A stretch of DNA of 64,000 nucleotides from Flavobacterium sp. LPB0248. Lineage in GTDB: Bacteria; Bacteroidota; Bacteroidia; Flavobacteriales; Flavobacteriaceae. The notes under the pieces are model-generated. The model was not told the DNA's origin. It saw only the letters and a list, made by a program, of their open reading frames with translations, and did not search any database. Shown one piece after another: positions 42,278 through 50,304 of this stretch; position 1 is the first letter of the stretch; each line of letters begins with the position of its first letter. The stretch is from assembly GCF_013388355.1 (NCBI RefSeq), contig NZ_CP058246.1, positions 2,294,001-2,358,000 of the forward strand, given 5' to 3'. Position numbers and translations under genes: made by a program.

Positions 42278-43879
42278 TTAGTCTTTCATTGTTACAGAAT
42301 CATTATAGATCAGCTTGTCCAGACTTTGGTCACGATCGTATACATCTGGGAAAAAATTAACTTCTCCATTGTCCTGAACCCAGCATGTAAAATAACCTAT
42401 ATAAACCGGAATTTTACGTTTAAGCATACAAGTTGTTTCTTTTCCGCCATTCATAGCGCTCTCAATTTTGTCTGCTGGCCAATCTGGATCATCTTTTAAA
42501 ATATGCAATGCAAGCTGTTTGGCTTCTTTTACATTTATACAACCGTGACTGAAAGTACGGTTTTCAAACTCAAACAAACTTTTTGCGGGTGTATCATGCA
42601 TATAAATATCGTTCGGATTTGGGAACATGAATTTTACTAGTCCAAGAGAATTTTTTGGCCCAGGCTTTTGCCTTACTTTACCTCCGTTCCATTCCATATT
42701 ATGTTCTTCCAGATAGTTTTTATCATTTGCAATCTGAAGTTTTAGTTCATTTTGAATAATGCTGTTTGGCACATACCAATACGGACTAAAAACAATTCGG
42801 TCCATATTTCCACTAAAAATCACCGTTTCGCTAAGCCTGTTACCAACAAAAATGTCCGAAACTAGATCATATTTTCCGTCCTTAACATAAAACAACCTGA
42901 ATGAAGGAATATTAACCATAACATACTCTTCTGCTTTAGCCAACTTGGTCGGAATCCATCTGCATCTTTCCATATTCAGCATAATGGTTCTGATTCTCTT
43001 ACTAATCGGCTCATTCATCTGATTGACAATATCTCTAGTAAGGGCATAATTTATCTTTAAATTATATCTTTTTTTATAATTTAAAACTCCCGCCATCAAT
43101 TCTTCATCATAAATATCACTTCCTGAATCTTTTTTTAAATCTCCTACAACATACAAGCGATTTCTAATTTGCTTTATGGCAATAGCTGTATCGTCTGGCC
43201 TTAAATCTTTAAAATTAGCACTGTCAATCGAAATTTTCTGCCATAGATTATCGGTTTCAATTTTACGATATTTTTTCAGTGCGTCTTTCAATCTGTAGTA
43301 TTGGCTAAACAAAAGATTATCATCTTTATCCAATCGATCAGAATCCACCATTAATGAATCTAGAATGTGAGCATATGAGATAGATTTTGCTGGCAGATAC
43401 CATCCTATTTTTTTTAATGTTGCAGGATCAACCCCAGAATACACATTGCTGGCATAAAACACATACATACTTGTCAGCAGCAATTCGGTATCTAGTTGTG
43501 GTGGTTTGTTCGAAGAACTTTCATTAAATGCCTCATCAATTTGTTCTTTATAAGGCATTTTATTTTCAATTCCCTGATCTTTCAAAACATTTACTTTTTG
43601 GTACAGTAAAGATCCAAATTCGGTAATACTTTTGTCATCGTACCAAATAGATTTGTACCCTTTGGCCTTATAAACACCTTCAACATCTTTCTGGTATTTT
43701 TTAAGCTTAGGGTATTTTTTAAAAAAGGCATTAATAGAAGCCGCGTCAAGAGTAATGACCGCAACAGCTTTTCGATTTGTCAAATCAGCTCTGGTTTTAG
43801 CATTGTTGGAAAACGAATTAAATGAAAATGCAAAAAAACTGACTGTAACAATAATTAAAGAAGAAGTAAAATTTCGCAT
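42278..43879 (-). CDS. L,D-transpeptidase (YcbB/LdtD-like)
   Basis: 533 residues with a signal peptide (FFAFSFNSFSNNAK region). The middle carries a scaffold and a peptidoglycan-binding region, and the YkuD catalytic domain has FSHGCINV with nucleophile Cys447, preceded by HDTP. It would form 3-3 crosslinks in the cell wall. The size and the N-terminal domain match the large YcbB class rather than the small Ldts. Monocistronic. Confidence 0.9.
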   Translation of the reverse strand: MRNFTSSLIIVTVSFFAFSFNSFSNNAKTRADLTNRKAVAVITLDAASINAFFKKYPKLKKYQKDVEGVYKAKGYKSIWYDDKSITEFGSLLYQKVNVLKDQGIENKMPYKEQIDEAFNESSSNKPPQLDTELLLTSMYVFYASNVYSGVDPATLKKIGWYLPAKSISYAHILDSLMVDSDRLDKDDNLLFSQYYRLKDALKKYRKIETDNLWQKISIDSANFKDLRPDDTAIAIKQIRNRLYVVGDLKKDSGSDIYDEELMAGVLNYKKRYNLKINYALTRDIVNQMNEPISKRIRTIMLNMERCRWIPTKLAKAEEYVMVNIPSFRLFYVKDGKYDLVSDIFVGNRLSETVIFSGNMDRIVFSPYWYVPNSIIQNELKLQIANDKNYLEEHNMEWNGGKVRQKPGPKNSLGLVKFMFPNPNDIYMHDTPAKSLFEFENRTFSHGCINVKEAKQLALHILKDDPDWPADKIESAMNGGKETTCMLKRKIPVYIGYFTCWVQDNGEVNFFPDVYDRDQSLDKLIYNDSVTMKD

Positions 43880-44295
43880 ATTTTTAAAGTTTTAAGTGGT
43901 AAATAACTTTAAAAAAAATACCGAAAACCCAATAAATTACTCAAAAAACCTTAGTTTTCACATATTTTTTTTATGTCTGGTAATCATCGATTTGGGTAAT
44001 CAAATATAACGAAGTTTTGTGAGAATTTTATTTATTTGAAAGAAAACTTATAGAAAATAATTCGCTTAAAACGAAAAAACTTTTCGGCCTTTATTAAAAC
44101 GATCGATCTTACTCAAATTATGATTTCTGGTAAAAATGAATACGGCATAATTTTGAATAATCTCAATATCAATAATTACAATTCAAAAACGCTTAATTTC
44201 CGAACTTAATCTGTTATCTTTGCACCCTGAAATCAGTTTAAATAAATATAATCTTATAAGATTGATTTTGGAGAATAAAAAAATAGCCCATTACA
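43880..44295. other. 416-bp divergent intergenic region
   Basis: It lies between the L,D-transpeptidase and mrp starts. A clear -7 element for mrp is at 44215-44222. I see no gene, long repeat or hairpin in the rest. Confidence 0.6.
44215..44222 (+). promoter_or_regulatory. -7 element TATCTTTG of mrp
   Basis: A perfect TAnnTTTG match followed by CACCC, the same context as the tRNA-Leu promoter. The leader to the start codon is about 70 bp. Confidence 0.7.
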
Positions 44296-45423
44296 ATGAA
44301 ACTAGATAGAAAAGAAATTCTAAAAGCCTTAGAGACAATCACTATTGCTGGAGAAGGAAAAAATATGGTTGAAAGCGGCGCTGTAACCAATGTTATTACA
44401 TTTGGAGATGAAGCTGTTGTAGACCTTGTGTTGCATACACCTGCTATGCACATCAAAAAAAGAGCAGAAGATGATATTAAAAAAACAATTCATGATTTAA
44501 TATCTCCTGATGCTAAAGTAAAAGTAAACATTAAAGTAGAAGCTCCAGAGAAACCGGAAATTAAAGGTCGTGCTATTCCTGGAATTAAAAATATTATTGC
44601 AGTTGCTTCTGGTAAAGGAGGAGTAGGAAAATCTACTGTAACTGCAAACTTAGCTGTTACACTTGCAAAAATGGGCTTTAAAGTTGGTGTTTTGGATGCC
44701 GATATCTACGGACCTTCTATGCCAATCATGTTTGACGTTGAAAACGAAAAACCTGTTTCTATAGCTGTTGACGGAAAATCTAAAATGAAGCCAATTGAAA
44801 GCTACGAAATCAAAATGCTTTCAATAGGATTTTTTACAGCACCAAGCCAAGCCGTAATCTGGAGAGGTCCAATGGCGGCAAAAGCATTAAATCAAATGAT
44901 TTTTGATGCAGATTGGGGAGAATTAGATTTCATGCTTTTAGATTTGCCTCCTGGAACTGGAGATATTCACCTTTCTATCATGCAGTCGCTTCCAATTACT
45001 GGAGCTGTTGTAGTAAGTACTCCACAAGCTGTGGCACTTGCAGATGCTAAAAAAGGTGTGGCAATGTTTATGCAAGACAATATCAATGTTCCTGTTTTAG
45101 GAATTATAGAAAATATGGCGTATTTTACACCAGAAGAATTGCCAGAAAATAAATATTATATCTTTGGACAAGAAGGCGCTAAAAACCTTGCTGAAGACTT
45201 AGGAGTTCCATTTTTAGGAGAAGTTCCAATTGTACAATCTATTCGCGAAGCAGGAGATTACGGCCGTCCGGCAGCATTGCAGACTGGTTCTCCAATAGAA
45301 ACGGTTTTTGAAGAAATTACTAGAAACGTTGTACAAGAAACAGTAAACAGAAATGAAAGCTTACCAGCAACAGAAGCTATCAAAATTACAACAATGGCAG
45401 GTTGCTCAGCAGTTAAAAAATAA
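44296..45423 (+). CDS. Mrp/ApbC-type Fe-S carrier ATPase
   Basis: 375 residues. An N-terminal DUF59 domain (about 1-80) is joined to a ParA-like NTPase with deviant Walker A GKGGVGKST (106-114). Other motifs are VLDADIYGPSMP and FMLLDLPPGTGDIHLS. Such proteins carry a [4Fe-4S] cluster for transfer to target enzymes. The usual CxxC pair after the IENMA motif is absent, and the only C-terminal Cys is in MAGCSA, which is common in this phylum's version. A NifU-like gene follows. Confidence 0.88.
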   Translation: MKLDRKEILKALETITIAGEGKNMVESGAVTNVITFGDEAVVDLVLHTPAMHIKKRAEDDIKKTIHDLISPDAKVKVNIKVEAPEKPEIKGRAIPGIKNIIAVASGKGGVGKSTVTANLAVTLAKMGFKVGVLDADIYGPSMPIMFDVENEKPVSIAVDGKSKMKPIESYEIKMLSIGFFTAPSQAVIWRGPMAAKALNQMIFDADWGELDFMLLDLPPGTGDIHLSIMQSLPITGAVVVSTPQAVALADAKKGVAMFMQDNINVPVLGIIENMAYFTPEELPENKYYIFGQEGAKNLAEDLGVPFLGEVPIVQSIREAGDYGRPAALQTGSPIETVFEEITRNVVQETVNRNESLPATEAIKITTMAGCSAVKK

Positions 45424-45565
45424 TTAGATAATTGAGATAATGAAACTAATGAGATAATTTGAAAATTAGGTAATGAGATAATTTCACGTAACAAAGTGAA
45501 TTTTCTAATTTTCTAATTGGCACATTTTCGAATTAAAAATATTCTCTAATTGACACATTAATATT

Positions 45566-45805
45566 ATGACAACAGAAGAATTAACAAGTAATGTTTTATT
45601 GGCCTTAGATGAGATAAGACCATTCTTAAAATCTGACGGTGGAGATATTTCTTTAATTTCTATCGAAGATGACAAACATGTAAAAGTTCGTTTGGAAGGT
45701 GCTTGCATTAGCTGCAGTGTTAATCAAATGACACTAAAAGCAGGTGTTGAAACAACAATAAAAAAATATGCTCCACAAATTGAAACTGTGGTAAATGTAA
45801 TGTAA
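45566..45805 (+). CDS. NifU-like (NFU domain) Fe-S scaffold protein
   Basis: 79 residues: an NFU domain alone, with LKSDGGDISLISI and the cluster-binding CxxC in GACISC (Cys47, Cys50). It is a carrier or scaffold for [4Fe-4S] clusters and pairs logically with mrp upstream (142 bp apart). The gap holds short AT-rich repeats (TTTTCTAATTTTCTAATTGG). Confidence 0.9.
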   Translation: MTTEELTSNVLLALDEIRPFLKSDGGDISLISIEDDKHVKVRLEGACISCSVNQMTLKAGVETTIKKYAPQIETVVNVM

Positions 45806-46020
45806 CAAATCGTTGCTTTTTCTTGAAAATTAAACGCTCGCAGTTTAACAAGAATAATAGGTGTTTTATCATTTAATTGAAAAAACAATAAAATAACACC
45901 GAAAAAAAGCTGCTTTTTGCAACATTCACAAAAAACAATGCAAAGTTTTAAGAGTTTCTGTTAAGGAATTGTTACATTTTTAACTTAAATTTGTCAACAT
46001 AACCCTTAAATCTTAAACTT

Positions 46021-46500
46021 ATGAGAAACTTTTACGCTCTTTTTTTATTATTTTTTATAAGCGCTGTAAATGCACAACAGGGCCAAACACTATTTGCTGA
46101 AAAAGCTTGGGTAAATGAATCAGAGGAATGGTCAGATTTCCAATATTCAGGACAAATCATTTTTTCTACAAATGGCAAAACTGAAGAAGGCGCTTTAAGA
46201 ATTGGAAATTATGATTTCTTATATGACCTTTGCGACGGAAAAGCAAAGTTTTCAAATAAAGCAACCTATAGTTCAGCCGATTTTTCGCATCCGCGAAAAC
46301 TTAGTGCACAAACAGACAAACAAGGAATTTTAAACTCTACATACGAAGGGACCTTAATCTTCCAAGCTGATAAGGATTATTATTCTGTTATCTCTCTAGT
46401 AACAATACTAGAAAAAGGAGGTAATATTATTGGTGTAAAAATGCGCCTTAAAGATGGTAATCGAAAAGAATACGCTTTTAGCTTAAAAGAGAAAAGTTAA
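46021..46500 (+). CDS. Secreted protein of unknown function
   Basis: 159 residues. Signal peptide MRNFYALFLLFFISAVNAQQ; the mature part is beta-rich (ALRIGNYDFLYDLCDGKAKF, YYSVISLVTILEKGGNIIGVKM). A TAAATTTG -7 element lies at 45986-45993. I do not recognise a family. It stands 58 bp before the ferredoxin and could share its transcript. Confidence 0.65.
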   Translation: MRNFYALFLLFFISAVNAQQGQTLFAEKAWVNESEEWSDFQYSGQIIFSTNGKTEEGALRIGNYDFLYDLCDGKAKFSNKATYSSADFSHPRKLSAQTDKQGILNSTYEGTLIFQADKDYYSVISLVTILEKGGNIIGVKMRLKDGNRKEYAFSLKEKS

Positions 46501-46558
46501 AATTAATAAAGAGTTTGAACACGTTTTCAAATTCTGCAGTAAATTCCAATAATTAAAA

Positions 46559-46876
46559 ATGGATGTATTAATTAAAATTAAAGATCGAGAAGGAGTTATA
46601 CACGAATTACAGGCTCCAACCGATATGGCAATGAATATAATGGAGTTATGCAAAGCATACGAACTTCCTGTTGAAGGAACCTGCGGAGGAATGGCCATGT
46701 GCGCTTCTTGCCAGTGTTATGTTCTTAATGATGTTGCATTACCAGAAATGGGAGACGATGAAGAAGCCATGCTTTCGGAAGCATTTTACGTGAAGTCTAA
46801 TAGCCGTTTAGGTTGTCAGATTCCAATTACTGAAGAGTTAGAAGGCTTAGAGCTGGAATTAGCTCCTGAATACTAA
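46559..46876 (+). CDS. [2Fe-2S] ferredoxin (adrenodoxin/ISC type)
   Basis: 105 residues. Cluster ligands Cys42, Cys48, Cys51 and Cys86 are in the pattern C-x5-C-x2-C-x34-C (EGTCGGMAMCASCQCYV; RLGCQIP). Vertebrate-type ferredoxins of this pattern donate electrons in Fe-S assembly or to oxygenases. Position near mrp and the NifU-like gene favours Fe-S work. A strong terminator follows. Confidence 0.9.
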   Translation: MDVLIKIKDREGVIHELQAPTDMAMNIMELCKAYELPVEGTCGGMAMCASCQCYVLNDVALPEMGDDEEAMLSEAFYVKSNSRLGCQIPITEELEGLELELAPEY

Positions 46877-46881
46877 AAAAT

Positions 46882-46918
46882 AAAAAAAGCGAGAATCAAA
46901 TGGTTCTCGCTTTTTTAT
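46882..46918. terminator. Bidirectional terminator after ferredoxin
   Basis: GCGAGAA/TTCTCGC with an A/T run on each side, between convergent genes. Confidence 0.88.
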
Positions 46919-46919
46919 T

Positions 46920-47600
46920 TTAATACTTTTTAATCAAATCATCCAGAGAAAACTCCTTTAACAATTTATCCAAATATTTACCTCTACTGCTCAATTCTCG
47001 TTGGTAGGGAGCAAACAAACTGGTCGATTTATTCAGTTCGTCATTCAGTGCTTTCAGGTAATTTTGTTCTTCTACAGTCTGTGATGACGACTTATTAGCG
47101 ATAAAATCCAAAATTCGTTTGATAACGATTTCTTTTTCGATAATAGCATTTTCATCATTATTCAAAGTACAGATTCCATAAACACCTTTACAGTAATAAT
47201 TCCATTCTTCTTCTAAAGCATTTTCTGCTTTTTCAGAATCTATTTCTCCATTTTCATCAAAAAGGTTTCCATACGCAAATGCTTTATTCTGATGATTCTT
47301 TAAATGTAAAAGCAAGTTCTCTTTGAATCCCTTTTTTAATTCTTCATAAGATTCTTTATTGTTTTTCTCAATCAGATCCACAATGTTTTTAGCAAAGTAT
47401 CTTCTGGATACCGTCAATGTATGCTGATCATTTAAAGGCGAACTAATCGTTATTTCTGAATTAATTACATAAGATGGTGACGGAATTAGCTTTTCTTCAA
47501 TAAGCTTATTTAATTCATCATCAGATAATCTTGTAAGCCTTTTGACTTCTTCAAACTCCAAATAATTATCTACAATATAAGCAAGATTTTCATCTCTCAT
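46920..47600 (-). CDS. DUF6058-like protein, last gene of the immunity-type cluster
   Basis: 226 residues, soluble, rich in Glu/Lys/Asn. YIVDNYLEFEEVKRLTRLSDDELNKLIEEKLIPSPSYVI is an HTH-like start that resembles DUF6058 proteins; the rest is helical (LFDENGEIDSEKAENALEEEW). It starts one base after the stop of the SMI1/KNR4 gene. Function unknown; the neighbours suggest toxin immunity, but that is guilt by association. Confidence 0.6.
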   Translation of the reverse strand: MRDENLAYIVDNYLEFEEVKRLTRLSDDELNKLIEEKLIPSPSYVINSEITISSPLNDQHTLTVSRRYFAKNIVDLIEKNNKESYEELKKGFKENLLLHLKNHQNKAFAYGNLFDENGEIDSEKAENALEEEWNYYCKGVYGICTLNNDENAIIEKEIVIKRILDFIANKSSSQTVEEQNYLKALNDELNKSTSLFAPYQRELSSRGKYLDKLLKEFSLDDLIKKY

Positions 47601-47601
47601 T

Positions 47602-48111
47602 TTAATTACTTTTTAAAAATTCTGATGGATCAAAAGGTTCAAATTCTCTTTCAGAAAAAGCTTCTGTCAAAATTCCTGCTGAACACAACCAGGTAATTGC
47701 TTCTTCTAACGTATTTCCAGCTTTATAAATCATTTCGCTATATCTTGGTAAAATATAATATTGGCCGTTTAGAAGAATAATTTCATCACCATCAAAAGTA
47801 TCTCCAATTCTGATGGAGTTTAGCACTTCCTCTTTCGTTAAAACATCTTTTCCTTCATCCCAAAACCAATATTCGGTAATTCTATTTTTCCATTCTTCAA
47901 GAGTAAGAATTATGGTTTCAGGAAGATAAACCCTTACATAAGTTCCTCCTAAAATTCCGCTTCCGTAGGTTTGAACATACTCTTTATAATCTTCGTCAAA
48001 TTCAACATTCAACGTCTTCTCGCAAGCCAGAATCTCTTCTTCATCTGCTAAAAACAAATCTGTTTTATTCGTGTTATAGTTTGGAATTATCTTGTAGTTA
48101 TCGAAATTCAT
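47602..48111 (-). CDS. SMI1/KNR4 (SUKH) family protein, probable immunity protein
   Basis: 169 residues with the SUKH fold pattern: EEEILACEKTLNVEFDEDYKEYVQTYGSGILGG near the N-terminus and GDTFDGDEIILLNGQYYILPRYSEMIYKAGNTLEEAITWL later. SUKH proteins commonly neutralise polymorphic or contact-dependent toxins. No toxin gene is present in the window, so it would be an orphan immunity gene. Confidence 0.85.
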   Translation of the reverse strand: MNFDNYKIIPNYNTNKTDLFLADEEEILACEKTLNVEFDEDYKEYVQTYGSGILGGTYVRVYLPETIILTLEEWKNRITEYWFWDEGKDVLTKEEVLNSIRIGDTFDGDEIILLNGQYYILPRYSEMIYKAGNTLEEAITWLCSAGILTEAFSEREFEPFDPSEFLKSN

Positions 48112-48153
48112 TTTTGCTTTGTATTATAATAATTAAAATGTCATCTACTGAAA

Positions 48154-48555
48154 TCAAATTTCATATTCAATTTCACCAATATACAATAAATTAAAATCTG
48201 AATTATGTATTGAAATAGGGTTTTTAATCTGATCTTTCGAAATAAAAATAACCGTATTAATTTCTTCTATATTTTGATTTTGCTGAATCAGCTTTTCTTT
48301 TGCCTCCAATATCCATTCTGAGGCATAGGAATATTTTAGGAATTTGTCCTCGAATGCTATATTTTCATCTTCGAAACCACTTTCCATAAAATCATGATCT
48401 AAATGATTTCTATCTTGCGATTTTGCAAACTCAGAGAGATACTTTTCTTCGATATCATCTTCGCTATAATAACTTTCATCTTCCCCAATGAAATCAAAAT
48501 ATTCATCCTCTGATTTAAATTTTCCAAACCAAAAATGGCAAACCTCTGTTCTCAT
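48154..48555 (-). CDS. Immunity protein 22 (Imm22)-like protein
   Basis: 133 residues, strongly acidic. MRTEVCHFWFGKFKSEDEYFDFIGEDESYYSED fits the Imm22 family start (V-FWFG-F-SE-E), with a mid segment FAKSQDRNHLDHDFMESGF. It heads the three-gene set; 42 bp separate it from the SUKH gene. It probably binds a specific nuclease-type toxin domain. Confidence 0.8.
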   Translation of the reverse strand: MRTEVCHFWFGKFKSEDEYFDFIGEDESYYSEDDIEEKYLSEFAKSQDRNHLDHDFMESGFEDENIAFEDKFLKYSYASEWILEAKEKLIQQNQNIEEINTVIFISKDQIKNPISIHNSDFNLLYIGEIEYEI

Positions 48556-48623
48556 TAAAATATTGCTTTATAGTTAAAGCAAATGTATTATTTCAAAAGT
48601 AGAATCACTAGAATATTTCTCAC

Positions 48624-48666
48624 AAAAAAACCGTAATTACATCACTGCAATTACGGTTTTCTCTTT
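48624..48666 (-). terminator. Terminator of asd
   Basis: On the minus strand AAAACCGTAATT/AATTACGGTTTT with a short loop, then T-run. Confidence 0.85.
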
Positions 48667-48691
48667 ATAACAATTTTATTTAATCTCTCGA

Positions 48692-49681
48692 TTATACCAA
48701 ACCAGCTTTAATTAAATATTCAGCGATTTGGATTGTGTTTGTTGCAGCTCCTTTTCTTAAGTTATCAGCAACAATCCACATGTTTAATGTATTTGGCTGG
48801 CTTTCGTCACGACGGATTCTTCCAACAAAAACATCATTTTTACCTTCTGCATATAATGGCATTGGATACGTAAAGGTATCCAAATTATCTTGTACCGTTA
48901 CTCCGTCTGTATTATGAAGGATTTCGCGAACTTCATTTACATCAAAATCATTTGTAAACTCTACGTTTACAGCCTCACTGTGTCCACCTACAACTGGTAC
49001 ACGAACTGCAGTAGCTGTAACTCTGATAGTGTTATCTCCTAGGATTTTTTGAGTTTCACGAACTAATTTCATTTCTTCTTTAGTGTACCCGTTTTCTTCA
49101 AAACTGTCGCAATGTGGAATTGCATTTCTGTGAATTGGATATTTGTAAGCCATCTCACCTTGAACTCCAGCGTACTCATTTTCTAATTGTTTCACTGCTT
49201 TTACACCAGTTCCTGTGATAGATTGGTAAGTAGAAACAATGATTCTTTTAATGTTATATTTTTTGTGCAAAGGAGCCAAAGTCATTACCATTTGAATAGT
49301 AGAACAGTTTGGATTTGCAATAATTTTATCTTCTTTAGTTAAAACATCAGCATTGATTTCTGGAACTACCAATTTTTTAGTTGGATCCATTCTCCATGCA
49401 GACGAGTTATCAATAACAGTTGTTCCAGCAGCAGCAAATTTTGGAGCCCATTCTAATGAAGTATCTCCTCCAGCAGAGAAAACAGCAATATCAGCTTTCA
49501 TATCAACAGCTGTCTGTAATCCTACTACTTTATATTTAGTCCCTTTGTATTCGATTTCTTTCCCAACTGATCTTTCTGATGCAACAGGAATTAATTCTGT
49601 AACAGGAAAATTTCTTTCTGCTAATACTTTAAGCATTACTTCGCCTACCATTCCAGTAGCGCCTACAACTGCAATTCTCAT
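48692..49681 (-). CDS. asd: Aspartate-semialdehyde dehydrogenase
   Basis: 329 residues. NADP-binding VGATGMVGEVML at the N-terminus, the active-site Cys in NPNCSTIQ (about residue 125), and the substrate-binding region KYPIHRNAIPHCDSF and VPVVGGHSEAVNVEF. It makes aspartate semialdehyde for lysine/DAP, threonine and methionine. Monocistronic with its own terminator. Confidence 0.95.
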   Translation of the reverse strand: MRIAVVGATGMVGEVMLKVLAERNFPVTELIPVASERSVGKEIEYKGTKYKVVGLQTAVDMKADIAVFSAGGDTSLEWAPKFAAAGTTVIDNSSAWRMDPTKKLVVPEINADVLTKEDKIIANPNCSTIQMVMTLAPLHKKYNIKRIIVSTYQSITGTGVKAVKQLENEYAGVQGEMAYKYPIHRNAIPHCDSFEENGYTKEEMKLVRETQKILGDNTIRVTATAVRVPVVGGHSEAVNVEFTNDFDVNEVREILHNTDGVTVQDNLDTFTYPMPLYAEGKNDVFVGRIRRDESQPNTLNMWIVADNLRKGAATNTIQIAEYLIKAGLV

Positions 49682-49796
49682 TTTTATATTTTTAAATAAT
49701 CAATTAATCTAATTTGTATCGCAAAAGTAAGTATAATAAAAGTTATGGCAAGGTGATTCACAAAAAATAACAAATTGTTATAAAACAAACATTTTG

Positions 49797-49829
49797 TAAA
49801 AAAAAACCGCCTCTTTAGCAGGCGGTTAA
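49797..49829 (-). terminator. Terminator of mscL
   Basis: AACCGCCT/AGGCGGTT hairpin followed by a T-run on the minus strand. Confidence 0.85.
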
Positions 49830-49858
49830 GTTAGACTTAGTGTAGCGGTATTATATTT

Positions 49859-50236
49859 TTATTTATTTTTCAATAAATCTCTAATCTGTGTCAATAATTC
49901 TTCTTGAGTTGGTCCAGCTGGAGGCGGCGCCGCAACATCTTTCTTTTTAGCGTGGTTTATTCCTTTAATGATTAAGAACAATACAAAAGCAACAATAACA
50001 AAGTTAATCACTGCCGAAATAAACACACCGTATTTTACTCCTCCAAAAGCAGTCAATTGTTCAATAGTCGACATATGCGCAGCATCTAAAGCAGGTTTCA
50101 ATAACAATGGCGTAATCACATCTTCGATTAATGAGCTTACAATTTTACCAAAAGCAGCTCCAATGATTACACCGACAGCCAAATCGACTACGTTGCCTTT
50201 CATTGCAAATTCCTTAAATTCTGAAAAAAATCCCAT
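49859..50236 (-). CDS. mscL: Large-conductance mechanosensitive channel
   Basis: 125 residues. First pore helix GNVVDLAVGVIIGAAFGKIVSSLIEDVITP, a periplasmic loop with GGVKYGVFISAVINFVIVAFVLFLIIK, and a charged C-terminal helix EELLTQIRDLLKN. Homopentamer that releases solutes under hypo-osmotic shock. A Lys/Ala/Pro-rich linker (KKKDVAAPPPAGPTQ) is present before the C-terminal helix. Confidence 0.96.
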   Translation of the reverse strand: MGFFSEFKEFAMKGNVVDLAVGVIIGAAFGKIVSSLIEDVITPLLLKPALDAAHMSTIEQLTAFGGVKYGVFISAVINFVIVAFVLFLIIKGINHAKKKDVAAPPPAGPTQEELLTQIRDLLKNK

Positions 50237-50304
50237 ATCGTATCTGTTTATATTTATAATTAAGTAATATCGAAAATAAGCAATTTTATTGGAAATTCTT
50301 AATA

